Shown: in pieces, positions 12,601-24,894 of the stretch
Layout: every line of letters begins with the position of its first letter
How positions within the stretch are numbered: the stretch's first letter is position 1
Source: Blepharisma japonicum
Lineage: Eukaryota; Ciliophora; Heterotrichea; Heterotrichida; Blepharismidae
Direction of reading: 5' to 3'
Length of the DNA stretch: 64,000 nt
Assembly: GCA_949751835.1 (NCBI GenBank)
Contig: CATKHK010000094.1
Location: 95,322 to 159,321, forward strand
Program-made: the position numbers and the translations under genes
The notes under the pieces: generated by a model
What the model saw: only the letters and a program-made list of their open reading frames with translations
What the model was told of the DNA's origin: nothing
The model's database searches: none

Positions 12601-14467
12601 TTCCTTAAGAAAAAATAGTGACACTCCAAAAGTCGCACAAAGCGAGGTTAAAGAAAGTAAGAAAGAAGCAATTTCTTTGACTAATAAAGCATTAGAAATC
12701 CCTCATAACTCTGAAATAGAAATTAAAAACAAAATACTACCAGCTTTAAAAAGCAAAGAGCCTGAAATTAAAAACCCACCCGAGTTAAATTTAAGTGAAA
12801 TGCCACAGAAAATTTTGAAAAAAGTTGAAAGCCCAAAACTTCCTAAATTAAGCATAGAAAAATCAAATATTACTGAAAAAGAATCACCACCAGAAAATAA
12901 AAATAATTCCAAGAGCACAGAAAAAGCAAAAGAAGAAATTGAAAATCCAGTTAGTGAAAAAAGAAATAAAAATGCAGAACAGCAATATACTGATAGAAAT
13001 AAAAATTCAGAAGAGAGAAAAAAATCAGTCGCAAAAGTAGAAAATAAGAAAGAAGATGAAGGGAAAAATAAAGAAATAAAAATTGATTCAAATACTAAAA
13101 GAAAAAATAGTAAAGCCAATGATGCAACGCCAAAGCTGGAAAAGAATGAGAACCATAGCCAAGATCTTATGCTAGATAATAAAGAAAAAAAAATAAAGAC
13201 TATAAAGAATGAAGAAACACTTGTGGATACTAAAGCAATGCCTTTAGAAATAAAAACACCAAGAAGAGGCAAGATAGAAGAAAACACAAAAGACTTTAAT
13301 AAAAATTTAGAAAATTCCCAAAAACACATCCCACCTAAAATTAAGCATGAAGATAAAAGAAATGAGCATATTACAGAGAATGCAGTAAGAAAAGAGGCAA
13401 ATCAAAATAAGCTACATACTCAACCGACTAGACCTATAGATTCATCTGAATTGGAAGAAGTAAAAGAGCTTCATTCAGAAGAAATGACATGCAACGACAC
13501 TCAAAAATCATTAACAAATGTCACCTCAAATGAGTATATTTCTATTGACCCATATTCTCTAATTCAGAGCCCAACTCTTAATTATGAGTTGAAGAATGTG
13601 AAAGATGCTCTACTCACTGAAACAAAAGAGTCATCATTTGAAAGAGAGCTCAAAGAACTCAAGAAAATCCCATCAAATAAAATGAAGTACACCCCTGCGC
13701 TTTCTTTGTATTCAGATGGAGGTTCTATTTTTTCAGATAAGACCTTAAAACCTACTTCCAGTGGGTTAACATCAATACAAAGTACAATAAAATCAAATGA
13801 TCCTATTTGAAGCCAATCGCCGAATGATAGGGTTTTAAATGATGTGATACTCAGAAAAAATTTTTACGAGCATAATCAAGAAATAAGAGGAGGTAAAAAT
13901 CCAATTCTTCCTCATATTCAACAAAACCCAAATTTTAATAAAAAGAGAAATCAACAAAGCCAAGGAATATTTAATAGTGGTCAGATACAAAGCACAACAG
14001 ATTCAATAAATTTTTCAAGCGTCCCTGCAAAACTCAAATCAAAATCTTTAAATCCAACAAATGTCCAATCAAGAAATAAATATACCCACGAAGTAGCTGA
14101 TGTAAATGTTGGATCAGACTCACATAGGACAAAGAAATCAAGAACTAAAACTAGTGATGAGTTGGATGACACCACTAACCCAAAAACTGCTTCACAGTCT
14201 AAAAAGTCAACTTCTTATGGAAGATATAGGGCTTCATATGGTGTTCCACCTCAAACCAGCTCAAATGCTATGATTTTTGATAAAGGAAGTCCTTACGAGT
14301 TTGAAAAAGGAATGAAAATGCTGCAGAACTTTTTTGGGGTAAAAGTTGATATTATTGATAATAATCATAAAAAGAAAATAAAAATCACGAAACCTAAGCT
14401 TCAAGATATCAGATTACCCTCTATTAAGAGCAAAAAAGCCCCGAAAAAGGAAAATTATATATTCTAA
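9650..14467 (+). CDS. Giant Glu/Lys-rich disordered protein with N-terminal IQ-like motif, 1605 aa
   Basis: The frame starts at ATG 9650, not at the later Met codon 9740: the upstream codons read MTTAKPKDAFVIGIQKW, giving an IQ-like motif (IQKWIRGTLTRK) with a TGA-Trp at 9698-9700. A second TGA at 13808 is also read as Trp, and translation ends at TAA 14465. The body is extremely charged (Glu, Lys, Asn, Gln). Around 10930-11250 it becomes almost pure E/K/Q repeats built from GAAGAA, AAAGAA and CAAGAA units, which suggests repeat slippage. The last 120 residues are more complex and basic (YGRYRASYGVPP, a segment ending KKENYIF). No catalytic domain. Calmodulin binding through the IQ motif is inference. 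Confidence 0.82.
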
Positions 14468-14776
14468 TTGGTAATTATAATAAAATCATTTTTGAAGAAA
14501 TTTTTAGCTGATATTAATACTTTTTGAAAATGCAGAAATAGCTAAGAACCATTTTTTAAATTTTATGATTTTTATTATATTATTGCTTATATTATTTTAT
14601 TGCTAATTAATTTTTTAGACATAATTTATTTTTTTATATATATTATAAAAATTTTATTATCAATTCTTATAAAATTATTTTGTGGGGGCTAACTAATGCA
14701 AAAACAAGCCATCAGACTTTTATACATAACTTTGAAATTTCTTGTTTGCAAAGAATTATTTAACTATAAATTGCAT
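14468..14776. other. AT-rich intergenic stretch
   Basis: About 300 nt of very AT-rich sequence (long T and A runs) between two plus-strand genes. An ATG at 14696 is in frame with the next gene, but the 27 codons it adds look unlike the rest of that protein. I see no RNA gene or repeat here. Confidence 0.5.
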
Positions 14777-15628
14777 ATGGTTCCTCAATCTCTTATTTCT
14801 CTCAGCACTAAATCTTCAAGAAATCCTATTTCTGTAAAACGAAATCTCACAACTCCAAGTCCATCTCTCAAGACAAAAAAGAGAAGCACAAAAAAGCCTC
14901 AAAATGAAAACACTATAACTGAAAACAATATCAATGAAGAGCTACGAAAAATTGAAGAATTGAAAAAATTGAAACCATTAAAATCTGAATTGAAAAAATC
15001 GAAACCATTAAAATCCGAATTAAAAGAAAACAACACAAAAATAGCAAAAGACACTGTTAACGTCAATTCTTCAACAAATAAAAATAAAAAAAGAATTTTT
15101 GACAGCTCTGAAGAGAAAGAAGACGAAGAAGAAGAGGATGTAGAAATCGACTCATCAATATATAGGCTAATTGATTATCAAGATATTGAAGAAGACAGAG
15201 AATTCCTAAAAGAATATGCAAAAATTTATAAGCAGAGAATCCAAACTGTTCCTAAAAAACGAAAAGCAGAAACTATGTATCAAAAATCAGCTCCTAGAAA
15301 AATTGGTAAAGAAAGAGAGATTTTCAAAGCCTTAGGGAAAGAAATAAATCTATATAAGCAAACCCAGTTTCTTGAAGAATATGATACTTCTAAAATCATT
15401 TTAGAAGAGTACGATTTCGATGCAACTTTAGATGGGGTGAAAAATAAAAAAATGGTTCGATTTGCGATTGATGAGCCAAAAACTGGTTATGTAGCAACAC
15501 CAATATGGAGATTTACAGTGAGAGCTGAGCCAGACAGCTATGAAAAAGTTTTACAAGATTTATCACAAAGAAATATCAAAGGAGTTGAAATTATTAGTGA
15601 TAATCCTTCTGATAATTCTTTAGTTTAA
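14777..15628 (+). CDS. Unknown basic/acidic protein with 10-residue tandem repeat, 283 aa
   Basis: From ATG 14777 (MVPQSLISLSTK) to TAA 15626; an in-frame upstream ATG at 14696 would add 27 residues and cannot be excluded. The N-terminal 60 residues are Ser/Lys/Arg-rich. Residues about 75-95 contain two near-identical 10-residue units (KLKPLKSELK and KSKPLKSELK) from a 30-nt tandem duplication. An acidic patch (EEKEDEEEEDVEID) follows, then a folded-looking half (YRLIDYQDIEEDREFLKEY, FAIDEPKTGYVATPIWRF). The charge pattern suggests a nuclear protein. I do not recognise it. Confidence 0.7.
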   Translation: MVPQSLISLSTKSSRNPISVKRNLTTPSPSLKTKKRSTKKPQNENTITENNINEELRKIEELKKLKPLKSELKKSKPLKSELKENNTKIAKDTVNVNSSTNKNKKRIFDSSEEKEDEEEEDVEIDSSIYRLIDYQDIEEDREFLKEYAKIYKQRIQTVPKKRKAETMYQKSAPRKIGKEREIFKALGKEINLYKQTQFLEEYDTSKIILEEYDFDATLDGVKNKKMVRFAIDEPKTGYVATPIWRFTVRAEPDSYEKVLQDLSQRNIKGVEIISDNPSDNSLV

Positions 15629-15740
15629 TGATAAAATAAAAAATAATTTCAGCAATTATTATTGTTTTAGCCCTAAATTTCTTATACTATTTGGACATCC
15701 TATGATATTATTTAAAATTAAAAACAATTTTAAATCATTA

Positions 15741-18164
15741 TTACAGCTCAGCCAATTTTTGTTTGGCTTTAAATTTCTCATACAGCATTGATTGGACAAG
15801 TTCCCTTCTTTCTTGAGATTTCTGCTTAAATTCGCTGACTTTCATATTAATTTCATTCTGTGTTTTAAATTTCCACCTATCTAAATCGCTCTTTTTCATT
15901 AATTTTTGTATCATATTTTTGGCTTGGGCAAAATTATTGATAAAGGCCCTCTGCTCATCAGCGTATTTTTTCATTTCAATTTGTTTTCTTACGAAATTTC
16001 TTTTCAGTATTTTTTCTTTAAATTCTAAGGACTCCTTAATAGTGATCAAGCTTTGGGTTCTTTCCTTATTTTCTTTAGAAGCCATAATTTTCGCTTCATT
16101 TTCGACATCTTTGGCTAGCTTTGCTTCAGTTTGTCTTCTTCTTGTTTCTTCACGGCAACGCTTAACTCTGTCTTGAATTAGCTCTTTATAAGAGATTTCT
16201 GGGAGAGAGACAGGGGATATTGATTCTTGTGTTTCTGATTCTTTGGTTTCTAAAATAATAGGCTGAGATTCTGGTGATGGTGGCTCTGGAACTCTTACAT
16301 AATCCGTTTCTATAACTGGATAAAGGGCTTTTTCTAGAATTGTAATAGCAGGGCATGGCTTTTTGTGATCTATATTCCTTGCTTTCCAAACTTTCCTAAG
16401 TCTCGACATCAAGAAAGAACGCTCAAGTGCTTTTTTTGATAAGAAGGGAATATAAGTATTTGATCTATGATCTAAAGTTTTTAAAAATATAATAGCAGTC
16501 CTCAGCCTTGCCTCTGCAACAGAGTTGTATTCAACTTTCAAAAACTTCAAATATGCATCAGTTACATACGGTTTCTCTGAAACTTCACTATACAGACTCA
16601 CAATTTCTACTTTAGCACCGCTTAAAACTACAGCTTGAAGCGTTTTTTCTTCTGAGGAAATTAATGTCCCTCCATATTGGTCATAATAAGCTTTAACACC
16701 TAATCATTCTGGCAAAAATTTTCTCATTCATTGAGTTGTCACATATACTCTATCTCCTGCACAATAAAAAGTAAAATTTTGTTCTAAAATTGTAAATGCT
16801 AAATCTGCAGGATTTAAAAATTGAAAAAAATGCTCTTCAAGGTAAACTGTTGCTGAATTTATTTCAGAAAGTAATGATTTTAGCTCAACTAAGCATTGAA
16901 ATCTTCTGGAAAATTTTAAAAATCTCCACCATCTTTGAATAGTATAAACGCAGCGCCTTACGACTATATCTCTTCCTATTTTTATTTGTGATCTTTCTTT
17001 ATAGCCTCTTCAGCATGCTTGAATTGTGCAAGCTGCTTTTACTCTTAAAACAAGTGATTCATATAAAGGCAAAAATATCGGGAGGTCTTTATCGTGGACA
17101 TGCTGATTATATTTTAGTGTCAAAATAAAAAGCTCTTTAGAAAACTCTTTAGAAGGCATCTCAAATTCAATTAAGTCTAGATATGAGTCTAAGGACAATT
17201 TTAGATCTTTTAACTTTTCGATTTCTTGTGAAGTCAAATTGCAGCCTCTTATTCTAAGTTTTTTTAATAGTGGTAAATCCTCTTTATTTTGATATTTACT
17301 CACTACACTAACATTAGTGATCGACTTATGCTCTCAGCTATTAGCCATTTTTGCATATGGGAGCCATGTTATAAACTGCACCAAAGGTATTGAAGAGTAT
17401 TTCAAATTTTCTATATCAGGAAATCTAATAACCTTTATTGTAGAACAGTCTTTAATTCGTTTAAACAAATCAGTAAAATTGTATCCAGAATTTATTTTTA
17501 AATTTTGGAAAAATTCAGGTGCCATTCTATCTCTTACAGAATTGGCAGGGTGATACTGATTTTCATCAAAGTTTGATAAAGCTCTTAGCATGCATATAAG
17601 AGTTCTTTGTTGGCTCTTTAATATATAGATTTTTCTATCATTAATAAACGGCAGCTCATATCTGCTGATTCTTCATGATTTGAATTTTGATTGAATTTTT
17701 ACAGCTGATTTACTTTTTAGGTTTTTCCAAGCTTTATTTTTCTTATAAACGTTAATGTAATAGTCTTCAATTTTTCGTATTGCAATATACTGCTGATATT
17801 CTTCAGGAGAAAACAGTAAATGATCATTGTGGGTTTCTTTTAAAAGGTTTTCTAAATCTCTTTTAAGTTTCAGCCTTAGTAGAAAGCCTCGAACATGTTT
17901 TTGAATAAGTGTCGCATATTTGCTTCGCTCCCCTATATGCTTTCCAACTGTTTTTCTTACTCAGTATCCTCTTCATAAACTTTGAATTAGAATTGCTGCA
18001 GAATTCTTTCCTCAGATTCGCTTAAATTTGTGTGAGTCAGCTTTTGAGGATTCATAAGATTCTTGTATTCTTACTCTTATTTTATCTCTATCAAGACTTG
18101 TGGGGCCAGTTCTTCCTAATTGGACTGTAACTGGAGGTCCTGCTCCATGAGTATCGTTCATCAT
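15741..18164 (-). CDS. Multi-IQ-motif protein, 807 aa
   Basis: One frame from ATG 18162-18164 to TAA 15741, interrupted only by TGA codons read as Trp. At least four IQ-type motifs are visible: AAILIQSLWRGYWVRK, ATLIQKHVRGFLLRLKLK, AVKIQSKFKSWRISRYE and ACTIQACWRGYKER, plus a weaker one (VYTIQRWWRFLKF). Several of the motif tryptophans are TGA codons, in the position where IQ motifs often have W or R. The C-terminal third is coiled coil, rich in Lys/Glu/Arg (KRCREETRRRQTEAKL). This is the layout of a calmodulin-binding cytoskeletal or axonemal scaffold. There is no myosin head or GAP domain, so it is not a myosin or IQGAP. Confidence 0.88.
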
Positions 18165-18217
18165 ATAAATATGGAATTAAATAATTATCAATAAATTTAT
18201 GTTTTAATTATTAAAAG

Positions 18218-20902
18218 TTAAAAATCAGCGAGTGTAAGCAGCCTTTGTTTGTTTTTGCTTAGCCACTTTTTAGCTTTCATAACAACAAGCTCCCATAGAC
18301 ACTTGTAATCTTCGCACTTTTGATTAAGTAATGCAACAATTAAAGCTGTAGTTAGCTTTTCATCTAGTTTTGACCAATAGCTAGTAACTCTTTTATCATA
18401 ACCAATCAAATTATTTACAATCTCTGATAAGTTTGTGGAAGATTCCCAAAAACCATCAGGATTTTGTAGATGCATTATTTTTTCAACTTCGTATCCAATG
18501 TCAATGCATCTCACTTCTTTGTTTTCTTGGGGCCTTGGAGCATAAATAGCTTCTTTTTCCTTATTTTCTATTTGCTGTATTTCAATCTTTTCTATTTTAG
18601 CCTCAGTTTTTTCTACTTTAGCTTTTTTACGAGGAGGAATTACTTTTGCTTGTTTAGTCCTTCCTCTTTTGGTCTGTAATTCTACATCTGCTAACTTTGA
18701 GGCGCTTCTAGTTCTTGGAGTATTGATTTGTGTCGCAATTATAACAGATGCATTTTTTTTAGGAGTTATCTGCCTCATACTTTTTGGTGCAGAATTTTTA
18801 GCAGCCTGTTTAGATTGAGGTTTAGCCTGTTCTGCAGGTTTGGGTTTCACTTTCCCTGATCTTGTTCTTCCTTGACTGATGTTTGCTGACTGATTTTGAG
18901 CTTTTTGCTGTATATCAATTGCAGCTTGCTGCATATCTTCAGGCCTAATAGTTGCCCTTTTATGATTCGCAGAAGTATTAGCCGATTCTTTAAAAATCTC
19001 TACAATATACGCTTCAGCAGCTTCCTGAAATGCTTGAATTGCTTCTTTTCTGAATCTCATGTCAGGAATTATACCATCACTTATAGTTCGAATAATATTT
19101 TTAAATTTTGTTTTTGGAATAAGCAACTCTGTAGTATTTTCCACTGTTTTTATTTCTCTGTCTGAAAGCTTCCCTTGCTTTTCTTTCTTTGGTTTCTCAA
19201 TTTTAATAGTCGGAACAATATTTCTTGCTTGTACAGTCTTTTTCTTAGGTGTAAAAACAGCTTTAACTGCATTTTTTATCTCAACTGGCAATTCTTCTTT
19301 TTCATATCTTTCTATGTCAAATGCTGTGAATTGTCCTTCAACTTGGTACTCTTTGGATTTCGTAACTGATGTTTCTCGATCACATCTATTTAAATATTCT
19401 TTAGTTTCTAATAGAAAAACTGAACTAGAAGCTGGAATACAATCTTGGTTTATTTCTAACTCAATATTTTGAGAAAATCCTTCTTTTTCATATTGCAATT
19501 TTATGCTATCAGGGAGTTTTCGGTTCTTGAAAACTCCTGAAATTTCAACTTTCTCACCTGAAAAAATACTAAAAGGGTCTTTTGGGAGCACAAAGTCAAA
19601 TGGCTCATAGTCTGCGAGCTGAATATTAGAAAGCTCAGGAACTAATGCTTGCTTTAATGAGCTCAAAATTGCAGGTTTTATCTGGTTTTCACTATTGATT
19701 TGTTGAGAAGTGCCGTTGCCTAATTTAGCAAGCTCATCAATAAAAGGTTGATTTGTGTTAATTCCGATAGTGCTTATTTTTGCATCATTTTTATGTTTTT
19801 TGACCAATGTAGTTATTTCATTTTTATTCATCCATACATTCCCATCAGTCACTACAAAGATATGTAATGCATATCCTGGAATTCTGGGGCACCCAAAAGC
19901 ATATTCCAAAGGAGCAAGGAGCTTTGTTCCTGCCAAGTCACTTTTATATCCGAGAACCAAACGGTGCGCTTCATCAGCCGAGCTTTTATCATATTTTTTA
20001 CTTATATTGAACATGATTTCAAACCTGCTTCCAAAGCTTACTACATTAAAATAGCAGTTTGCAGGAAGAGAACGAATAAATAATGCAACTGCTTCTGTGG
20101 CTAATTTTATCCTGCTCGCCATTGAGCCACTTCTGTCTAGTAAAATCACAAACTCTCCATCATTTCCTCTTTCATTTAAGTCAGGTAATTCTTTATAAGG
20201 TGTATAGGACAAATTAAAGGCGTATCTATCAACTCTTGGATCTTTTTGGACTATTAGTAAAGGCTCTTTTGGGATTTTAAAATAATAAATAAGCTCAATA
20301 TCATAATTAGGGTCAAAGTTTCTGAAGGTTGCCATGTTTTGCTTTTCATCAAGCGTTATCGAATTTCCCTTTTTTAAAATAAAATTCCCATGTTCTTTAG
20401 GGAAATCTTTTCATACTATAAAAGCTTCTGCTGAGTGTGCGATGTTTTCTAATTTATTAGGCAAAAGATCTTTGGGGATTTTGAATTTCCAATAGTTTTC
20501 AGGAGATATTTGCTCGGTTTTGCAGACGTAAACTGCTTTAATTGCAATTTGAGAATTTGCTAAAACATTTCCAACTCCATAAGACATCATATTAGTTTCT
20601 CTTAATTTTTCAAGCGTGTAAACGCTTTCCCCTGCATTTTTAGCGTCTTCATATAATTTTAAAGGCTTTTGGCACTCTTCAATTTTAATTTGAAACTCAG
20701 TTTTATCTGTAAAAATTGAGAGATTTGATAAATGTATGCCAGAAATGCTCGGAAAAACGTATTTTGTTTGCATTGTGGCATTAGAAGTGTTGGTGTATCA
20801 TGATTCAATGTAAAACTCTCCGTAATTATAATGAATTCCAATACGACAATGGAATTTTGTCAAGATAAGCTGCTCATTTTTGGTGCCAACTAAGCAGGAC
20901 AT
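18218..20902 (-). CDS. VIT-VWA domain protein (VWA5A/PARP4-like)
   Basis: 894 aa from ATG 20900-20902 to TAA 18218, with TGA-Trp near 20808 and 20411. Residues about 1-175 form a VIT domain (KYVFPSISGIHLSN, then SYGVGNVLANSQ). The VWA domain follows at about 245-420 with an intact MIDAS: DRSGSM (DxSxS), a mid-domain Thr (GTKLL) and VVTDGNV. A basic disordered linker (about 560-720) is rich in Lys, Ala and Gln, with TRSGK and TPRTRS motifs that look like nuclear or DNA-binding tails. The last 100 residues hold the family C-terminal motif (IMHLQNPDGFWE, LTTALIVALL). VIT-VWA proteins occur in vault PARP, inter-alpha-trypsin inhibitor and VWA5A. No ADP-ribosyltransferase domain is present. Confidence 0.88.
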
Positions 20903-21179
20903 TTGTATTATATATAAAAATGGAAATATAAAATATATCATAATATATTATATTTTGTAATTAACTTATGATATAAACGTTAATATTGCAAAATACTTTA
21001 GCTTAATTTTACATGGACATCACCCCAATATTTTTAAAGAAAAAGACAGTGTTTTGAATTAAAGTTTTGCAATATGATAAGATCAAGGAGAATTAGAAGC
21101 TAATTGGGATAAATTAAACTAATGATAGTTTTATTTTCATTTTTTATTCAAATCTATATAAGTAAATTTTAATTAAGAA

Positions 21180-22265
21180 ATGATTAATTCAGAAGATATA
21201 GGAAATAGAATCCTCAAAGTAGCATTCAATCAAACTAACGATCTTCTCTTTGTTGGAACCACAAAAGGATTTAGAATTATAAGAATTGATGATTGCAAAA
21301 TTATATCTCGCAGGGATAATGAAGCAACTACTTACTTTACAGGCGGGTTTACTTGCATTTCTCCAATGTTTTCCACACAATTGTTATGTTTAGTTGGGAG
21401 CCCTGGAAATAGTATATACCCTCCAAATATTGTTTATTTTTGAGATAATCAGCAAGAAGATATCAAAGGAGAAATACGATTTCGATCGGAAGTAAAAAAT
21501 GTGCTGCTAAGAAAAGATAAAGCTGTAATTGTTTTGGAAAAAATTACTTATGTGTATGACTTGTTAATACTTAAAGCTACTGATTCAATACCCACTATCG
21601 AAAATGAAAACGGTGTTGCTGCTGTCTCATATGATAGAGATCAATTCATCTTAGCAACTTTGCAAACAACTCATGGGCATATAAAAATTACAAATTATTA
21701 TGATGGAGAAGTCAAATCTGGTCTAATACACGAAAATCCAATAACTATATTAGCATTGAATTTTTCTGGGACCATTGGAGCTAGTGCTAGCGAACAAGGG
21801 ACAATTATCAGAGTTTTTGATACTAAAACCCTTCAACTATTACATGAGCTAAGAAGAGGAACTAACCCAGCACAAGTCTCGTCGATTGCTTTTAGTCCTA
21901 ATTGCCATCATTTATTAGCATCAAGTAATCGATCAACCGTCCACGTTTGGAATCTAAAAACACCACCTCCTCAATCAGGAGGTAGATTTAGCCGATTTTT
22001 GCCAAATTATTTTCAATATAACAGATCTCTAGCAAAATTAAGCTTAAAGCCTGAACTGGGCTGGACTTGCCCATATACAGTCAATGTAGGGCCGATAGGA
22101 TGCTTTATTGATGAAACTAATTTTATTTTGGCACATCTTGATGGAAATTTGTATAGATGCAAAATCAGAGATGAGTCTGCTTTGATTATTCAAGAAACTA
22201 AAGCATTTCTTGATTTTAATGAAACAATAATAGAGGGAAACAGAGAGTGGGAATCTTTTACATAG
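21180..22265 (+). CDS. PROPPIN / WIPI-type Atg18 family protein
   Basis: 361 aa from ATG 21180 to TAG 22263, with TGA-Trp at 21441-21443. The order of beta-propeller blades matches WIPI3/4 and yeast Hsv2: an N-terminal FNQTNDLLFVGTTKGF, then EVKNVLLRKDKAVIVLE, ALNFSGTIGASASEQGTIIRVFD, and the LRRG motif in LHELRRGTNP, followed by SIAFSPNCHHLLASS and VHVWNL. The L/FRRG motif binds PI3P and PI(3,5)P2. The long loop after VHVW (PPPQSGGRFSRFLPNYF) corresponds to the family's membrane-inserting loop. Role: autophagosome formation or endosome-vacuole traffic. Confidence 0.92.
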
Positions 22266-22327
22266 TTTTTTTAGTCTTAAACATATTGGCTGTTAATTAT
22301 TTATTAAATGTATAAAAATTATTAATT

Positions 22328-23563
22328 TTATGCTATAATCCAGTCTAATGATGACCTACAAATCGGGCATTGCCTCTTTAATTTAGACCATTCGACAATG
22401 CAATTATTATGAAAAGTATGGCCACAAGAAGTTTGAACTGGTGCCCATATTTCTACGTTTTCTAAACTCGTTTCTTTTGTGTATAAAGGAATCATGCAAA
22501 TAACGCACTCAGCAGTTTGCACTTCTTCAGAGATCCTGAAAAACAGCCCAGTCTCTCCTTCCTCTCTATAATAAAAAGGAAGAAACCACCAGTACCATTT
22601 CTGCCCTAAAGCTTCTTTTAAATTATTATAAATTCCTCTATCATAGGGTGAAACTTCAAATTTTTTCAGTTTCTGCGCAAATCATTTTTTTTCCCAAAAT
22701 TCCAGTCACGTATAATTTCCTGAAATTATTTTGATATTTAAAGTTAAAAATATTGCGGTTGATAGTGAAAACAGACAAGCCATTGTATAACTAAAAACTA
22801 CTAAAAAACATATAAAAGTTGACGATTCTGAGTCATTAAGCACTACAATAACAGTTTCCCAAAAAGTCGCTACAATTAATATTGCTGACAATTCTCCATA
22901 TAGCATCATCAAGAAAAAGTACTTATAATTGAAATACCCTATACAGTTAGGAATTCATTCACAATGATGATGAAGTTTTAATACACATCTTCCACAAAAT
23001 TTGCAATGATGACATCTATCAGGTTTACATAAATTGCATCATTTGCAGATTCTTGCTTTTCCATCATGTCTCTTTTCAACCAAGCCAACGCGTTCTAAAT
23101 TTGCATCTTTTTTCAATTCTGCAGGAACTTGTCAATCTGGAGGAATAGTCCCAGGGTCTGTTATATAAGCTCGAAAATAGCTTATAAGTATAATTGAAAA
23201 CCAAAAGGTGCAGATGCTGAAACAGATTCATCCTCGCAGTTTTGCATTTTCTTTCTCACTTTCACTGTGCCAGAAATAAATTTCTGGCCTATCATCTGTG
23301 TCACCAACTAGGTAATAAATATAAAGCCAAATATAAAGAGCATATGCGCTTATAATAGTTCCTAATGTTGATGCTATAGGTAGAGAAGCTCCAATTTTAT
23401 AATAAATTATTGCCAATTTTTGTTTTTTATCAGCTTCTGGCCATGGCGGAAGATATCTCTCAGGGATTTCTACTGGCCCCTCTTGCATTGAAAACTTTGC
23501 TTTTTGGTTTTCTTCTTCAGCAGTATTTAGCAAATTCTTCGATTCTGGGTCGTCTTCTTCCAT
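22328..23563 (-). CDS. DHHC-type S-acyltransferase fused to C-terminal RING-H2 finger
   Basis: A single 411-aa frame from ATG 23561-23563 to TAA 22328, with several TGA-Trp codons. Residues 45-75 and 115-130 are hydrophobic. The Cys-rich domain reads CNLCKPDRCHHCKFCGRC, then LKLHHHCEWIPNCIGYF; the W after the catalytic Cys is a TGA. The canonical Asp of DHHC is His here, giving HHHC. Two more membrane helices follow (about 217-290), then a PaCCT-like SPYDRGIYNNLKEALG. Residues 348-411 are a RING-H2 finger: CVICMIP, CGHTFHNNCIVEW, CPICRSSLDW. The frame is continuous between the two domains, so this is one protein and not two genes. Expected role: a membrane acyltransferase that may also act as an E3 ubiquitin ligase. 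Confidence 0.9.
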
Positions 23564-23655
23564 TTAATAATAAGATAATTTAATAAAAATTGAAACTGTA
23601 CTATATATTCTATCATTATACCTAAATTACCTATACAAAAATAGGCTGATTAATA

Positions 23656-24894
23656 TTAGCCAAGCTTTTTGTGGATTATCATTGCAATAGACTCAGTGTA
23701 TTCACTTTCCAAAGCGAAATTCGCCACAATTTCTTCAGCAACACCTTCAGGAGTGTCTGATTCTATATTGTATAAAAAATCCAATTTTCTTCTCACAATT
23801 TTCCCAGTCCTTCGGTCTAAAACTCCTATCTTTATAGAGAGTTGAATATCCTTGGGAGAATAAAATCTATCATCTTTTATATTGAGTAAGTCTCGCTGTG
23901 GAGAATCACTTGAACCTTGTGACTTGTCGTCTATGAGCTCTAGAGTTGGCACTCAAGGAACTTCTATAAGCTTTATTATTCCGTGGATTTTTTCATCACT
24001 TTCGTCAATCATTAAAAATGGGTGATTGAGCAGATCCTCTGCTGAAGGTCTTTGGTCCATATCAGTCATGCATAATTTAATAAATTCTTTTATGTCTGTG
24101 TCTCCAATTTTTTCTAAAGCAAATGGCTTGATTCTTCGTGAGACCCTTTGATAGATTTCTCTTTCGTTTTTACATTCTGAATATGGTATTTCACCTGTGC
24201 ACATTTCAAGTACACAAAGGCCAAAAGAATATATATCGGCGTTAGTTCCATATCTTTCTTCAAATAGTTCAGGTGCCATATATTGAGGAGTCCCAACAAC
24301 TGATTTATTGTATGAACTTTTCATAAATGTCGACAAACCCAAATCTCCGATTCTAATTTCCCCAGTTCTTGCGCTTACAAAAATATTTTCACATTTTAGA
24401 TCCCGATGGATGATCGGAAACGGTTTTTGGGAATGCAAATAATTTAAGCCTTCTAAAATAAATTTGCATCACCTTTTGATAACTTTTAACCTTGGAGTTT
24501 TAATTTTTTTTAGATACTGCCTGAGAGACCCACCAGTCATAATTTCAGTAATGAAAACGACTTCCTCTCTGCCTTTGTTATGCCAGGCTTTTATAAAATG
24601 TAAAATATTTGGATGTTTTAGTTTCTGGATGATCATGATTTCATCCCTGACTCTTTCCTTTTCCATTTTACTCATCCCGTGAGTTCTTACTATATTTCAG
24701 GCTACTTCGCAGCCTGTATCGTTATCAATTGCTTTGTAGACAGTCTTGTAAGATCCACATCCGATTTCTTCGTCAAACCTACTAAACCTGCTTGTAGGTG
24801 AGATTTCGACTAATTGAGGAAGCGCTTTACTAAAGTTGAGATCTCCTTCTTCAGAAATCTCGTTACCTATCCCTTCGTGTTCTTTTATATTCAT
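23656..24894 (-). CDS. WNK: WNK-family Ser/Thr protein kinase
   Basis: 412 aa from ATG 24892-24894 to TAA 23656, with TGA-Trp at 24697, 24466 and 23953. The glycine loop is IGCGSYKTVYKA, with Lys in the WNK position. Beta-3 reads EVAWNIV, so the usual catalytic Lys is absent, the defining 'with no lysine' feature, and the hallmark W is a TGA codon. Other motifs are IIHRDLKCENIF, GDLGL (DFG replaced by DLG), VGTPQYMAPE and DIYSFGLCVLEM. After the kinase (ending about 300) residues 345-400 match the WNK autoinhibitory PF2 fold (a GVLDRRTGKIVRRKLDF strand-turn followed by TPEGVAEEIV). WNKs phosphorylate SPAK/OSR1-type kinases to control ion and volume balance. Confidence 0.95.
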
